From NCBI GenBank assembly GCA_037355855.1, contig CM074767.1, positions 806,001 to 870,000 of the forward strand: a stretch of DNA of 64,000 nucleotides, written 5' to 3'. The stretch's first letter is position 1. Each line of letters starts with the position of its first letter. This stretch comes from Pseudo-nitzschia pungens (taxonomy: Eukaryota; Bacillariophyta; Bacillariophyceae; Bacillariales; Bacillariaceae). The translations under genes were made by a program, and so were the position numbers. The notes beneath the pieces were generated by a model. It had not been told where the DNA came from, made no database searches, and was given only the letters and a program-made list of their open reading frames with translations. Below are positions 20,501 to 28,767 of the stretch, piece by piece.

Positions 20501-23500
20501 TCTTCCCGCAACAGGAGAGAAATCTCTCGTTTTCTTTGGGAGAAATAGTGGACAAATACATCGGAACACTTATTGATGGGGATTTGTCAGATTATGTCTA
20601 CTCGCTTGGATTATCTAGTGAAGATAATGGAGTTGGATGCCCATCGCCTGATACACCAAATAATGTTCGCAGTTTGGGTCAATATTTGGGTGTAAATCTT
20701 GGGGAGGAAAGCAAACATTTATGCGTAACGCCACCAAATTTATTGAAAAGAGACGTTGAGCGTGGTGAGACATCGGATAGCGACGACTCTGATAATTGTT
20801 CCGGTAACATCTGCGACGTCAGCGCTAACTCTGCGTCGGACAAAGGAGACAACGATGTGAGCGATAACTCAGAATGTGGTCTCGGGAAAAGGGTATCGTT
20901 AACACAAGTGTCCGCTTTAGACCCAGATAAGGAGATAAAGGGTAGTCCAGGTTTGACCATGGCACTTGATTTAGCCGAAAAGGAAGGGGAAAAAACTACA
21001 AGACAAGATCCAGAAATGGTAGAAGATGATGACCAGGAATCAAATAACCCCGGAAAGTCGTCATCTGAGAATACATTTCTATCGGGAATTTCGAATCCGG
21101 ATACAGCACATTTGTTACGAGAGATAGTAACAAAGTTGTCTCCAAATATGGTACAACTCACGCCTTCAGAGTTACATAAAAAGCTTATACAAAGTGATTT
21201 TGGCGGTGAGCTCCCGTTCAATTTTACCGTCGAATCGTTTCGTGACATAATCGAATGCAAACAAGGCAAAACATTACCTTCCTTCATGGATGCATTTTCT
21301 GTTATGTTCAACCGGCAGTCTTTTCGGAAAGATCAATCTAGGCCGAAGTTTATTGTTCACCAATCGGCGGATAGCAACAATCACCAACTTGATTATTCAA
21401 TTGGGTATACCCTTCATCATGATGGTAAAACATTCTGTCCAAATCAGATTTTCTTCCCGGTCTTTTGTAATTCGGCGGAATCGGACGGTCACAGATGGTG
21501 GTCACTTATCTTAATATTGCCAAGAGCTAAAAGGGTATTTATACATCATCACTCGAATTGCCCCAAATCATGTAAGAATTCAACCAGACTGTTTTTTGAT
21601 TTATGCCTTGTTAAACTATTGGCGCAAACTGGAACGAATATCGAGTGGGTGATATCAGACGACGAGACCCTACCACTTTCCAAGACATACGTCAATATCG
21701 ATTCTGCGATTTGTGTGATGGAGAAAATAAGGGAAAAATCTATTCCTTATATCATCAACGGAGGTACGAAGATATCAAGGAATATTTATTGTATGAGCCT
21801 CCCTCTTTCGATCATTCTAAGAACGTACATTAGCCCTTCAATGCTAAAAACAGAGATTATTGAAGACGCAGCTATAGCAACGGAAGAAGGTGATTTTGGT
21901 TTGAATAGGAGTCTGAAGAGCAAAAATTCGGGATTAAAAAAAATTATGCTTGGCGCGAAAAAACAAAAACCAGGAAGGAATATGATGCGAACAGAGGTGA
22001 AGAAACAAAAACTGCCAAAGCGAACTGATGAGAGAAGTCTCCGTGTTAGACTGCAGTGTCCAAGTAATGTGATGTGCGAGTTTACTAGCACTGAACTGTT
22101 GGCTGTTTTGTTTGTTCATGACGTGAGATACAAAAGCAACTTGAAAAAAGAAGATTACCTCCGAATGGCACGAAAGCTGTTAACACATCCATATTATGAT
22201 ACGATAAAAACAAGAGCGATTTTGCATACAAAGCGCGGGAAAAAAAACGTATCTGACAGTCCGAAGGAGATTATTTCTCATATTATGGATTCGAGATTAA
22301 ACTCAAAATCACATTATCTGACAGAAAATTCTCCGATTTCCAACCTCGACAGCGTCGCCCACAGAAGAGGTCTGGGTGATGACACTATAGTCTGTTGTGC
22401 AAAATCATTCTGTTTCTTTGGAAACATGACTATTTGGCATGATGATATCAAGACCAGATGCAAGTTTTGTCGAAATTTCTATCACGGAAGAAGGGGTTAT
22501 TTTTCATGTTCGGATGATAGAGGATTGTGCGCATATTGTGCTGATACGTTACCAGTCGCACCAAGGACGACATGCATGCATTGTCAAGTCATGTTCGATC
22601 CAATCCCGATAAAAAACGGTAATTCCGAACCAAACTCCTCGGTTTATTGCGAACCTTGTTTCAAGAATCCAATTAGGCGCAGTTTGTTTACAGTTGAAGG
22701 GAAAAAAAAAAAGGGGAAGAATGAAGTGAACAATGGGAAAGAAGAACGTTCTGACAAAAAGATCTTGGAATTTACAAGGAGTTTCAATCAATTCGTCCAT
22801 TGTCGAAGAGATGAGGCGGGAAATGAGAAATTAGTGAGAGCAAAGATATATCACAAAAACGAAGTCACTGGTTGTTTAACCATAATTATCCAAGAAGACG
22901 GGTCTCAACTACGTGTTTATCCCAATGAACAGAAAGATTTCGAAATTCTTAACCCCCTTAACCAGGAAGAACGTATTTTTTTGGCGCAATGCGACGTTAA
23001 CTGGGAAGATCTACCTTTGAAAAAAGGATATGCCGGTAAATTCGCGGTCAATTTTGATCCTTATATAAAAATAGGGCGGGAGATGCGTCTAAAAGAGGCA
23101 TTTGTTCAAGCTTCCAACTCATTTTTTGAGAAAATAAATAACCTTCCTGCCGAAGAAAAGGCCCATAAACAAGAAGAAAAGACCCTTAAACAGCCGCCGT
23201 TGATACAAACCCCAATTTTGAACATACAGACAGACTCATTTTCCGTAACATTCCTACCACAGGATGTGATACGAAGAAATTCAGAAGGATATGCAGAAGT
23301 CAGGTTGAATCATAATGATTACTTCTGTCGGGTAGATCCAATAGAACAACACAATGGGACTTTCTATGGCAATCAAACGAGCATTCTGATTGGGAAAGCA
23401 GACGGTCCGAAGCTACAGTTTATTGACTTACGAAACAACAATGTCTGTTTTACTCTTGATTTAACCCGGGTAAATGTAAACCCGATTACGGAAAATTGTG

Positions 23501-25836
23501 AAGAACCGATCAAGGAAAATTCGGAAGTGTTCGTTGCATATTCTTCGATCGAACCTAAAGGCATCTCTCTGATTTGCGGTATACATCGGTATTCGTTTGA
23601 CACTTCCCCGCCTACTGTCAAGGACAAGAGTCTGTGTCGTTTGTATTTCGAGGGAAGTGAAGAAGATATATCTGCTTTCAATAAATCGATGCTGGACACT
23701 GGGTGTGTTGAAGCGATTCTTGTGTCGGACGATGCTGCCCGTTGTTTTGGTATATACCACGGTAGATCACTTTCTCGACAAAACAACGCGGGAAAATCCA
23801 AGTCTTTAGAATCCAATCTACAATCCAATGGGGCTAGCAGTCGTTTCTTTTCTGCGTCAACAATGGGACTTCCAATTTGTCAACTCATGATCAGAGAACT
23901 TTTTGCCGAACAATGGTGGATGCTAGATGGATTATATGAGAACCAAAACTTTTCCGAAACCTACTCCGTTATATACAATAGGACTAGATTTAACGAGAAC
24001 CGATACTGGGCCACGCTGGAATTCACAAATGACGATTATAAAACACTGCTCGGGAACAACTGGTTGAATGATGTGGTGGTTGGTTTCTTTTGTCTTCTTA
24101 TTTCCATTGGTGCACCAAAAGAAGTACACGTGTTCCTGCCGCAATTTTTCACTCAATTGCAAATACACCATGACATGAAATCACGACAAATGTTTGACGA
24201 AAAAAAAGCGCTAAAAGTCGATTTTATATACGACGATATAAGCCAGAAGAGAATATTTGTAATTCCAGAGTGCGATAATTCTCATTGGAAACTCTTCTTT
24301 GGTTATGTAGAGAAAGACAAGACTCTGTCACTGATAGTAATTGACTCTCAAAAAGAATCCGGGGAACCCCCCAACTGTCAAGAACTGGAAATGTTGCGGT
24401 CGTATTTCACCGAACAGTATCCAGGAATAAAATACCGTGATAACGATCATCCACACGAGGCTATAAATGAGATATTCAGTTCAGTTAGCAAACAGACCGA
24501 CAGCCACAGTTGTGGAATATATATGTGCTACAATGCCCGCTGGATTGTTAAGCAAGCAGCTAATATAATACGGGTAGTAGATAACTACGAAAAACCGAAA
24601 CCATCTACACACCCAAAACCGAAACCATCTACATATTTGTCGGAGGATGAACTTTCGTCGTCTGAGGGAGAATCAATGTCGGAGGCAGAATCGTTGTCGA
24701 TAAATTATTTTGATTTTATGGATCAAGAAGACTTGGTCAGTGATTTTCGTGTTAACTTCACGAAATTTGCACAACTACTAAAAAAGGAACTACGTGGATA
24801 CGACATAGGACATGACATCGGACACAAAAAATCGAAAAAGAGAATATTTGAGAGAAAACAAACAATAGAACAAGAGGGAGAAAGCAAAGACACACCGAAA
24901 TCCGGATGGCCGATTATGGAACAAAGGAAACGCGTTCGATCAGAAGAAGATAACTCCGGGGGATTGACTACGGAACAAAAGAAACGGGTTCGATCAGAAG
25001 ATGATAATTCAGATGGATCGAAAACGACTATGGAAGAAAATCAACCGAATCGTGAATTGTTGGAAGTGTCTATGATTCAGACACCGATAAAACAGACACA
25101 ACAAGAAGAATCCGAAGACTCAAAGGATATAAAGGATATATCACCGGAAGAATCTGGATCCGATGAAGATAATTCCGAGGGATTGACTACGGAAAAAAAG
25201 AAACACGTTGGATCAGATGAAGATAATTCCGAGGGATCGAGAACGACTACGGAAGAAAAACAACCGAATGCTGAATTGTTGGAAGTGTCGATGATTCAGA
25301 CACCGATAACACAGACACAACAAGAAGAATCCGAAGACTCAAAGGATATAAAGGATATATCACCGGAAGAAACTGTTCGATCACAACCAAAGAAATTACA
25401 AACCATACTTAAACCGGAAGATTCCGTCAAATCAGTCCCATCAGAATCAGATGATTCACTGGATGAATTACCGATTCAATTTCCACGGAAAAACAAAAGA
25501 AATGTTCGATCACAACTAAAGAAATTGCAAACCATTCTTAAACCGGAAGATTGCGTCAAATCAGTCCCATCAGAATCAGATGATTCACTGGATGAATTAC
25601 CGATTCAATTTCCACGAAAAAACAAAAGAAATCCAATACGGAGCAGACGTATTAAGAAAGAATTGCCTCTTCAGAGAAAGAATCCTATGATATGCCCAAA
25701 AAACCAAAGTGGAAAAATACGAATGATTGATAGTCGGAATGAACCTGATTCGGTAGGGAAACAAGTAAAAGACGAACCACGTAGGTCGAAAAGAACAAAG
25801 AAAACGAAAACTGATGTAATTTACGATTACAATTAG
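17578..25836 (+). CDS. Giant MULE transposase fused to two C48/Ulp1-like domains
   Basis: A 2752-residue uninterrupted frame. Residues ~40-130 contain a zinc-finger-like CKCCGIEIVVSCKH. Residues ~200-560 form a MULE DDE transposase: first Asp D281 (VFVGDCF), second Asp D344 (VTDQG), the C368-x2-H371 pair, and a probable Glu E549 (TNLAES). A SWIM-like C700-P-C702 ... P-C715 lacks the final His. ~715-1180 is charged linker. ~1200-1400 is a decayed C48-like domain (H1305-R-W-W, C1379). ~1606-1694 is a Cys-rich zinc cluster. ~2150-2330 is an intact Ulp1-type protease with H2236-W, D2256, Q2306 and C2312 (SKQTDSHSCGIYMC). The tail (2450-2690) has two tandem duplications. DDE would cut and join element ends; Ulp1 domains cleave SUMO or related modifiers. 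Fusion of both in one frame is the odd feature. Polyprotein processing is possible but not shown. Confidence 0.9.
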   Translation: MTTINHDDGTNNPAQDDGSGTAGSKKANTDGTVSIRSWHPMTLEEYRRAPPPFSSTTSHLAEDLACYGYNRWGLYIVTTGKTTYRRDRFTRRFKCKCCGIEIVVSCKHPDKEVDPLMNGKNASTTKWYLVPMESVDELTKLHEHALKILPIIERQNILVHFPPFQKYIRDNVAIYPDSKHLKTSVMFKWLAGSQFRTVNPTPGVLLRRAKLSVYKYIQELLPGQHFTTLFHWMQALADVNKDITVMLQSDDKGRFYRCFTATPMANRQYFGTHTTPVFVGDCFHYKEKNYDGVCFVLVTKTIFGDTLPLAWAIIPRENKSQLAWVVQCCIKHGLELDKHAFVTDQGPLIHTFDAFFKQFQVSFRVTLCLQHLIRSIRVKHKTLFTNYRHGKSDNANKHNAWVLQSHQTLTRHIIGASDSISSDSFFGHLIALFSDILDLNVGKSKKECASLILYIIRYDPKLWTVLGNSENYKEDLFICNMKTFAEQFYFLQYIYDLFDESDNVTQALVNTGVCEAATYASNFRYVKRAPMRRHERTPRMGFKRTNLAESVAGKLLANDVRNKLPHSTNVAFVNMYNEAITKFLAKLNNDNGSSVLSSIGQQINVFNSQEGSNHDFTLHGVPSFVTNHNGKDGIRITIRRDVDECTHLFVMKWNHRTSYQMRNAFLSMCEEDILCARDTLRLSTTCQLHVEFTQMRKSICPCFEIGLSVAKRHPCWPLPQTIPVTGTIESLVYHSSSLSSCSRSLFKRSNLDYDFADPFSSSTNCLEIYEPTTVDTRNLHAQHQLSPPPKYSKSTKSKGKRITSNGELTASPFRPGYRRKSKREGGVLSPLAKINRPFTISRQRKLDKTHRQYQRIQNGVLEVDGIDRMNLISDGKQKTKHNVDNCSEPKNFVPLSEIIPGEYILYRISDLARREPYTPDEENIPVDMPPIELCDDDDNSIYSPSRKKILGHGVNQDQIEILNATVDFGDDGEIFFPQQERNLSFSLGEIVDKYIGTLIDGDLSDYVYSLGLSSEDNGVGCPSPDTPNNVRSLGQYLGVNLGEESKHLCVTPPNLLKRDVERGETSDSDDSDNCSGNICDVSANSASDKGDNDVSDNSECGLGKRVSLTQVSALDPDKEIKGSPGLTMALDLAEKEGEKTTRQDPEMVEDDDQESNNPGKSSSENTFLSGISNPDTAHLLREIVTKLSPNMVQLTPSELHKKLIQSDFGGELPFNFTVESFRDIIECKQGKTLPSFMDAFSVMFNRQSFRKDQSRPKFIVHQSADSNNHQLDYSIGYTLHHDGKTFCPNQIFFPVFCNSAESDGHRWWSLILILPRAKRVFIHHHSNCPKSCKNSTRLFFDLCLVKLLAQTGTNIEWVISDDETLPLSKTYVNIDSAICVMEKIREKSIPYIINGGTKISRNIYCMSLPLSIILRTYISPSMLKTEIIEDAAIATEEGDFGLNRSLKSKNSGLKKIMLGAKKQKPGRNMMRTEVKKQKLPKRTDERSLRVRLQCPSNVMCEFTSTELLAVLFVHDVRYKSNLKKEDYLRMARKLLTHPYYDTIKTRAILHTKRGKKNVSDSPKEIISHIMDSRLNSKSHYLTENSPISNLDSVAHRRGLGDDTIVCCAKSFCFFGNMTIWHDDIKTRCKFCRNFYHGRRGYFSCSDDRGLCAYCADTLPVAPRTTCMHCQVMFDPIPIKNGNSEPNSSVYCEPCFKNPIRRSLFTVEGKKKKGKNEVNNGKEERSDKKILEFTRSFNQFVHCRRDEAGNEKLVRAKIYHKNEVTGCLTIIIQEDGSQLRVYPNEQKDFEILNPLNQEERIFLAQCDVNWEDLPLKKGYAGKFAVNFDPYIKIGREMRLKEAFVQASNSFFEKINNLPAEEKAHKQEEKTLKQPPLIQTPILNIQTDSFSVTFLPQDVIRRNSEGYAEVRLNHNDYFCRVDPIEQHNGTFYGNQTSILIGKADGPKLQFIDLRNNNVCFTLDLTRVNVNPITENCEEPIKENSEVFVAYSSIEPKGISLICGIHRYSFDTSPPTVKDKSLCRLYFEGSEEDISAFNKSMLDTGCVEAILVSDDAARCFGIYHGRSLSRQNNAGKSKSLESNLQSNGASSRFFSASTMGLPICQLMIRELFAEQWWMLDGLYENQNFSETYSVIYNRTRFNENRYWATLEFTNDDYKTLLGNNWLNDVVVGFFCLLISIGAPKEVHVFLPQFFTQLQIHHDMKSRQMFDEKKALKVDFIYDDISQKRIFVIPECDNSHWKLFFGYVEKDKTLSLIVIDSQKESGEPPNCQELEMLRSYFTEQYPGIKYRDNDHPHEAINEIFSSVSKQTDSHSCGIYMCYNARWIVKQAANIIRVVDNYEKPKPSTHPKPKPSTYLSEDELSSSEGESMSEAESLSINYFDFMDQEDLVSDFRVNFTKFAQLLKKELRGYDIGHDIGHKKSKKRIFERKQTIEQEGESKDTPKSGWPIMEQRKRVRSEEDNSGGLTTEQKKRVRSEDDNSDGSKTTMEENQPNRELLEVSMIQTPIKQTQQEESEDSKDIKDISPEESGSDEDNSEGLTTEKKKHVGSDEDNSEGSRTTTEEKQPNAELLEVSMIQTPITQTQQEESEDSKDIKDISPEETVRSQPKKLQTILKPEDSVKSVPSESDDSLDELPIQFPRKNKRNVRSQLKKLQTILKPEDCVKSVPSESDDSLDELPIQFPRKNKRNPIRSRRIKKELPLQRKNPMICPKNQSGKIRMIDSRNEPDSVGKQVKDEPRRSKRTKKTKTDVIYDYN
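24943..25632 (+). repeat. Two tandem duplications in the transposase tail
   Basis: Repeat A is 219 bp (73 codons): 24943-25161 and 25162-25374, encoding a unit with LLEVSMIQTPI and EESEDSKDIKDISPEE. Repeat B is 129 bp (43 codons): 25375-25503 and 25504-25632, encoding a unit with KLQTILKPED and DDSLDELPIQFPRKNKRN. Copies differ by few substitutions and keep the frame, so the duplications are recent. Confidence 0.85.
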
Positions 25837-25906
25837 TAAGGATAAATTTCAATAATCTAATAGTAGTTTAATAAGATATCCGTCGGTATTTTATATTACT
25901 TCCTTA

Positions 25907-26425
25907 TTACTTCCTCTTTTTACTCCTCTTCTCTTCCCAGAATATTTTCCATTTGAGCGAACTTTCAAGTACGACCGGATCCTTCCTCGACTTCTCCGTT
26001 GCAGTGGCTATGTCGCGGTCTCGTACTCTCAATATTTCCGAAAATGAGGCAGGGTCCATATACGGACGTGGCTTTAACGAGTCATTCCGATCAACCTTTA
26101 TCGTTCTCCGAATATGAGATTTAACCACAGAATTTCTTTTACGCACATGTGACTTAACAGTAGTTGTAGTTAGTCGTGACGGATTTTCTTTGTTTGAAGA
26201 GACACCGGAACAATCTTTTCGTTGGAATATATCCTTCCATTTTTGTACAATCTCAGCTCTCTGTTCGATTATCATCTGTTGACGTATAGCTTCGTTCCAT
26301 GATTCGTTTTCGTAATTTCTATTACTGGAAAAACGTTTTTCCTTCTCGTTAGTTTCCATCTTATTTGTTTCGTGTTGGTTACTTGATGATTGAACCAAGG
26401 TTGGCATTGGCGTCATCGGCGTCAT
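25907..26425 (-). CDS. Small basic protein of the MULE, unknown function
   Basis: A 172-residue protein starting at ATG 26425 with a short MTPMTPMP leader. It is strongly basic and predicted helical (WNEAIRQQMIIEQRAEIVQK) and ends in a KRSKKRK tail suggesting nuclear localisation. Its 3' end is 70 bp from the convergent end of the transposase gene. No family recognised. Location between the TIRs makes it a probable accessory DNA-binding or transposition factor (inference only). Confidence 0.5.
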   Translation of the reverse strand: MTPMTPMPTLVQSSSNQHETNKMETNEKEKRFSSNRNYENESWNEAIRQQMIIEQRAEIVQKWKDIFQRKDCSGVSSNKENPSRLTTTTVKSHVRKRNSVVKSHIRRTIKVDRNDSLKPRPYMDPASFSEILRVRDRDIATATEKSRKDPVVLESSLKWKIFWEEKRSKKRK

Positions 26426-27133
26426 TGGCCCTGGGCTTCGGGATTATTACTGATCGAGGACAGATTTATGATAATAAAGGTAAATAATAAAAACATTCCA
26501 AATATTCGGGTTAGATCATTAATTGAAATCAGATTCGAATCAAAAATTACTTTGGATCAGACTTTTTCTTCATTCGTGAATCACAATTTAACATACGATC
26601 AGACTATTCGTTAAAAATACAAGACAAAAAGTACTTGAGAACGGACATCCACTCGACTAATTCCTTCTTAATCGTGACTCAGAAATTACACAGGATCAGA
26701 TTTTTGTTTATTTATGAATCTAAAATTACTCGGGATCAAACACTCACACCGTTCACAAACAACCATATTACTTGGGATCGGACATTCACTCCATTCACGA
26801 ACAATTATTACGTGAATCTAAATATTACATGGGATCGGACTATTACTTGCTCGTGACTTAGAAATAACACAGGATCAGACTTTCGATTAGACCAAGCAAC
26901 GTAAAAGTACTCGGGATCGAACACTCACTAGATTCACAAACAACCATATTACTTGGGATCGGACATTCACTCCATTCACGAACAAACATCATTACTTGGC
27001 ATTGTACATTCAATGAACTAACTACAGAAAAACTTAATCCGGGATAATTTTTTTTATTTAATTACGAAAAAATAATTGGATCAATTAGGAACAGAATCTT
27101 ACCACCAGCTTCCGTTGGATAGGCAAACAAGAA
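26426..27133. repeat. Degenerate tandem array around GGGATCGGAC motifs
   Basis: The 700 bp upstream of the 172-aa gene hold an irregular array. Blocks like ATTACTTGGGATCGGACATT then CACTCCATTCACGAACAA recur at about 26765-26810 and 26947-26990, with weaker relatives at 26500-26900, each centred on GGATC(A/G)GA. Frames here are translations of the repeat and not accepted. It could be a subterminal-type binding array for an element protein, or simply a decayed minisatellite. Confidence 0.5.
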
Positions 27134-28183
27134 TCAAATATGAATCGTTTTCCGTTTACGGTCAACCGGTCTCTCGTCAAATTCACTGTTTAGTCCCTTA
27201 AGTACACATAATGGTGGTTTTGGTTGCCCACACTCGTCTCCGAATACCAGTATTGCATAATTGGCGAGGTTGCACGCAAACTCTTTCTGCTTCTCTATTG
27301 CCCCTATGCTTTCTGACGACGCTACGGAAAAAAATTTTTTTCCGTTCAACTCCCAGACACAGTAATCCTGGTTACAATGCCAACATTCCTTACGCACCTT
27401 GGGTAAAATGGAACGAAAATTTTTTTGTAACCCGATAATACTTTTGTCAATCTTTTCCTGACTTGTCGGAAAGAAATTTGTCAACCCAACTTCAGCTGAA
27501 ATCCTTAACAACTGGTCCCGAATACGAGGCCAAAATGGGGATATTCTAGAATAGGTTGTAAGAAATTGGACGTCGACATCGAACATACGAGTAGGTCGAT
27601 GTGTCGCAGTTGGCACAACTTTTGCCAACCTCTTGTAACCGAGTTGAATGGCCGCAAAATCGTAAAAAAGGGAAAACCCACACTGCCCTGCTGTAATCTT
27701 TTTAGGAAAAATATCTCTATCGATCCGTCCATAATGCTCCGGGCTTGTAAAAGAATTGATATTATTCACGTTCCAGACATAATCGCGATAAACAACCAAC
27801 GAACCGACAGACAAACGTCTTTCTGTCACTACGTCAGTTTTCCCAATAGAATACGTTGGCATGAATTTGTCCGACAAGATGATGGGTAGAGCTGTCAACA
27901 GATCATGTTGAGATATAAAAAGTCGACAAACTGTTACTTTCTCAACAACCCGGTGAAACGCACTGTCATCCTCCGCGTAAATATACCACATTTTATGTTC
28001 CACGTCTGATGACTGGTTGTCTGGTAACAATCCGATAGTATCTGTTTCGGAATCGGGGAATTCTGTGAAATATCGAACAATCTGGACACCATTCTCGTCA
28101 TCTCGATTATGATTCATATGACAACTATCATCGTCGGAGTTATCAAGACAAAAGAAGTCAAAATTTGCTGCAGGAAACTTCAT
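27134..28183 (-). CDS. Unknown protein of the MULE, 349 aa
   Basis: The ATG at 28183 (MKFPAANFDF) gives 349 residues; the frame is open for 24 codons upstream but without an ATG. The N-terminus is acidic. The body has an alternating hydrophobic pattern of a folded domain (KMWYIYAEDDSAFHRVVEKV; AGQCGFSLFYDFAAIQLGYK). Near the C-terminus CWHCNQDYCVWELNGKKFF resembles a small metal-binding knuckle. No family recognised. It shares a divergent, repeated promoter with the 849-aa gene at 28768, pointing to joint expression. Function unknown. Confidence 0.6.
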   Translation of the reverse strand: MKFPAANFDFFCLDNSDDDSCHMNHNRDDENGVQIVRYFTEFPDSETDTIGLLPDNQSSDVEHKMWYIYAEDDSAFHRVVEKVTVCRLFISQHDLLTALPIILSDKFMPTYSIGKTDVVTERRLSVGSLVVYRDYVWNVNNINSFTSPEHYGRIDRDIFPKKITAGQCGFSLFYDFAAIQLGYKRLAKVVPTATHRPTRMFDVDVQFLTTYSRISPFWPRIRDQLLRISAEVGLTNFFPTSQEKIDKSIIGLQKNFRSILPKVRKECWHCNQDYCVWELNGKKFFSVASSESIGAIEKQKEFACNLANYAILVFGDECGQPKPPLCVLKGLNSEFDERPVDRKRKTIHI

Positions 28184-28767
28184 TTTGAAGAATAAACTAA
28201 ATTGTTGCACCAGACAAATGAAAACACTGATGTACCGATTTTTATGATTTTTCACCGATTATCGTGCTACGGAAGTATTTATTCAAGTACACACTGCGCA
28301 GATAATTCATTGGAGTGCGTATATACCTATCCACGTGTTGGTCGGTGAAATCGATACAAGATTATTCGTGGATGCAAGAAACGATTGGTTCCCATTTCGA
28401 ACACATAGGAAATGGTATATCCAAAATAAAACCGTTGGGATAGCTGGTCACGCGAATACCATGGCGCGCTTTTATGTAATACCGTTAGGATGGGTGGTCG
28501 CGCGAACAACATGGCGCGCTTTTGTTTACACGAACTCATTTCAAACCAAACCAAACCTGCAAAAATTTTCGGGTTTTAATAAAACCGATAGAACACTCCA
28601 CAGTGGGCAAAGAGCAATCTGCCATCCCTTGCAATACAACAAGTAACAAAGTGTTCGAGAAACAACAACTAAAACAACGACGTCTATAATCACATAAAAC
28701 CGAAAAAAAAGAAATACGGAGGAACCACATTTCGTAAAGAATAAAAACTCATTGCTCCAGTCCTAGC
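28184..28767. promoter_or_regulatory. Divergent promoter of the MULE with 50-bp tandem repeat
   Basis: Between the divergent genes starting at 28183 and 28768 lies a direct repeat with 50-bp period: 28431-28480 and 28481-28523. Both copies contain ACCGTT(G/A)GGAT, a GGTC(A/G)CGCGAA segment and CATGGCGCGCTTTT. The GCGCGC core in each copy is a candidate factor-binding site. Confidence 0.55.
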
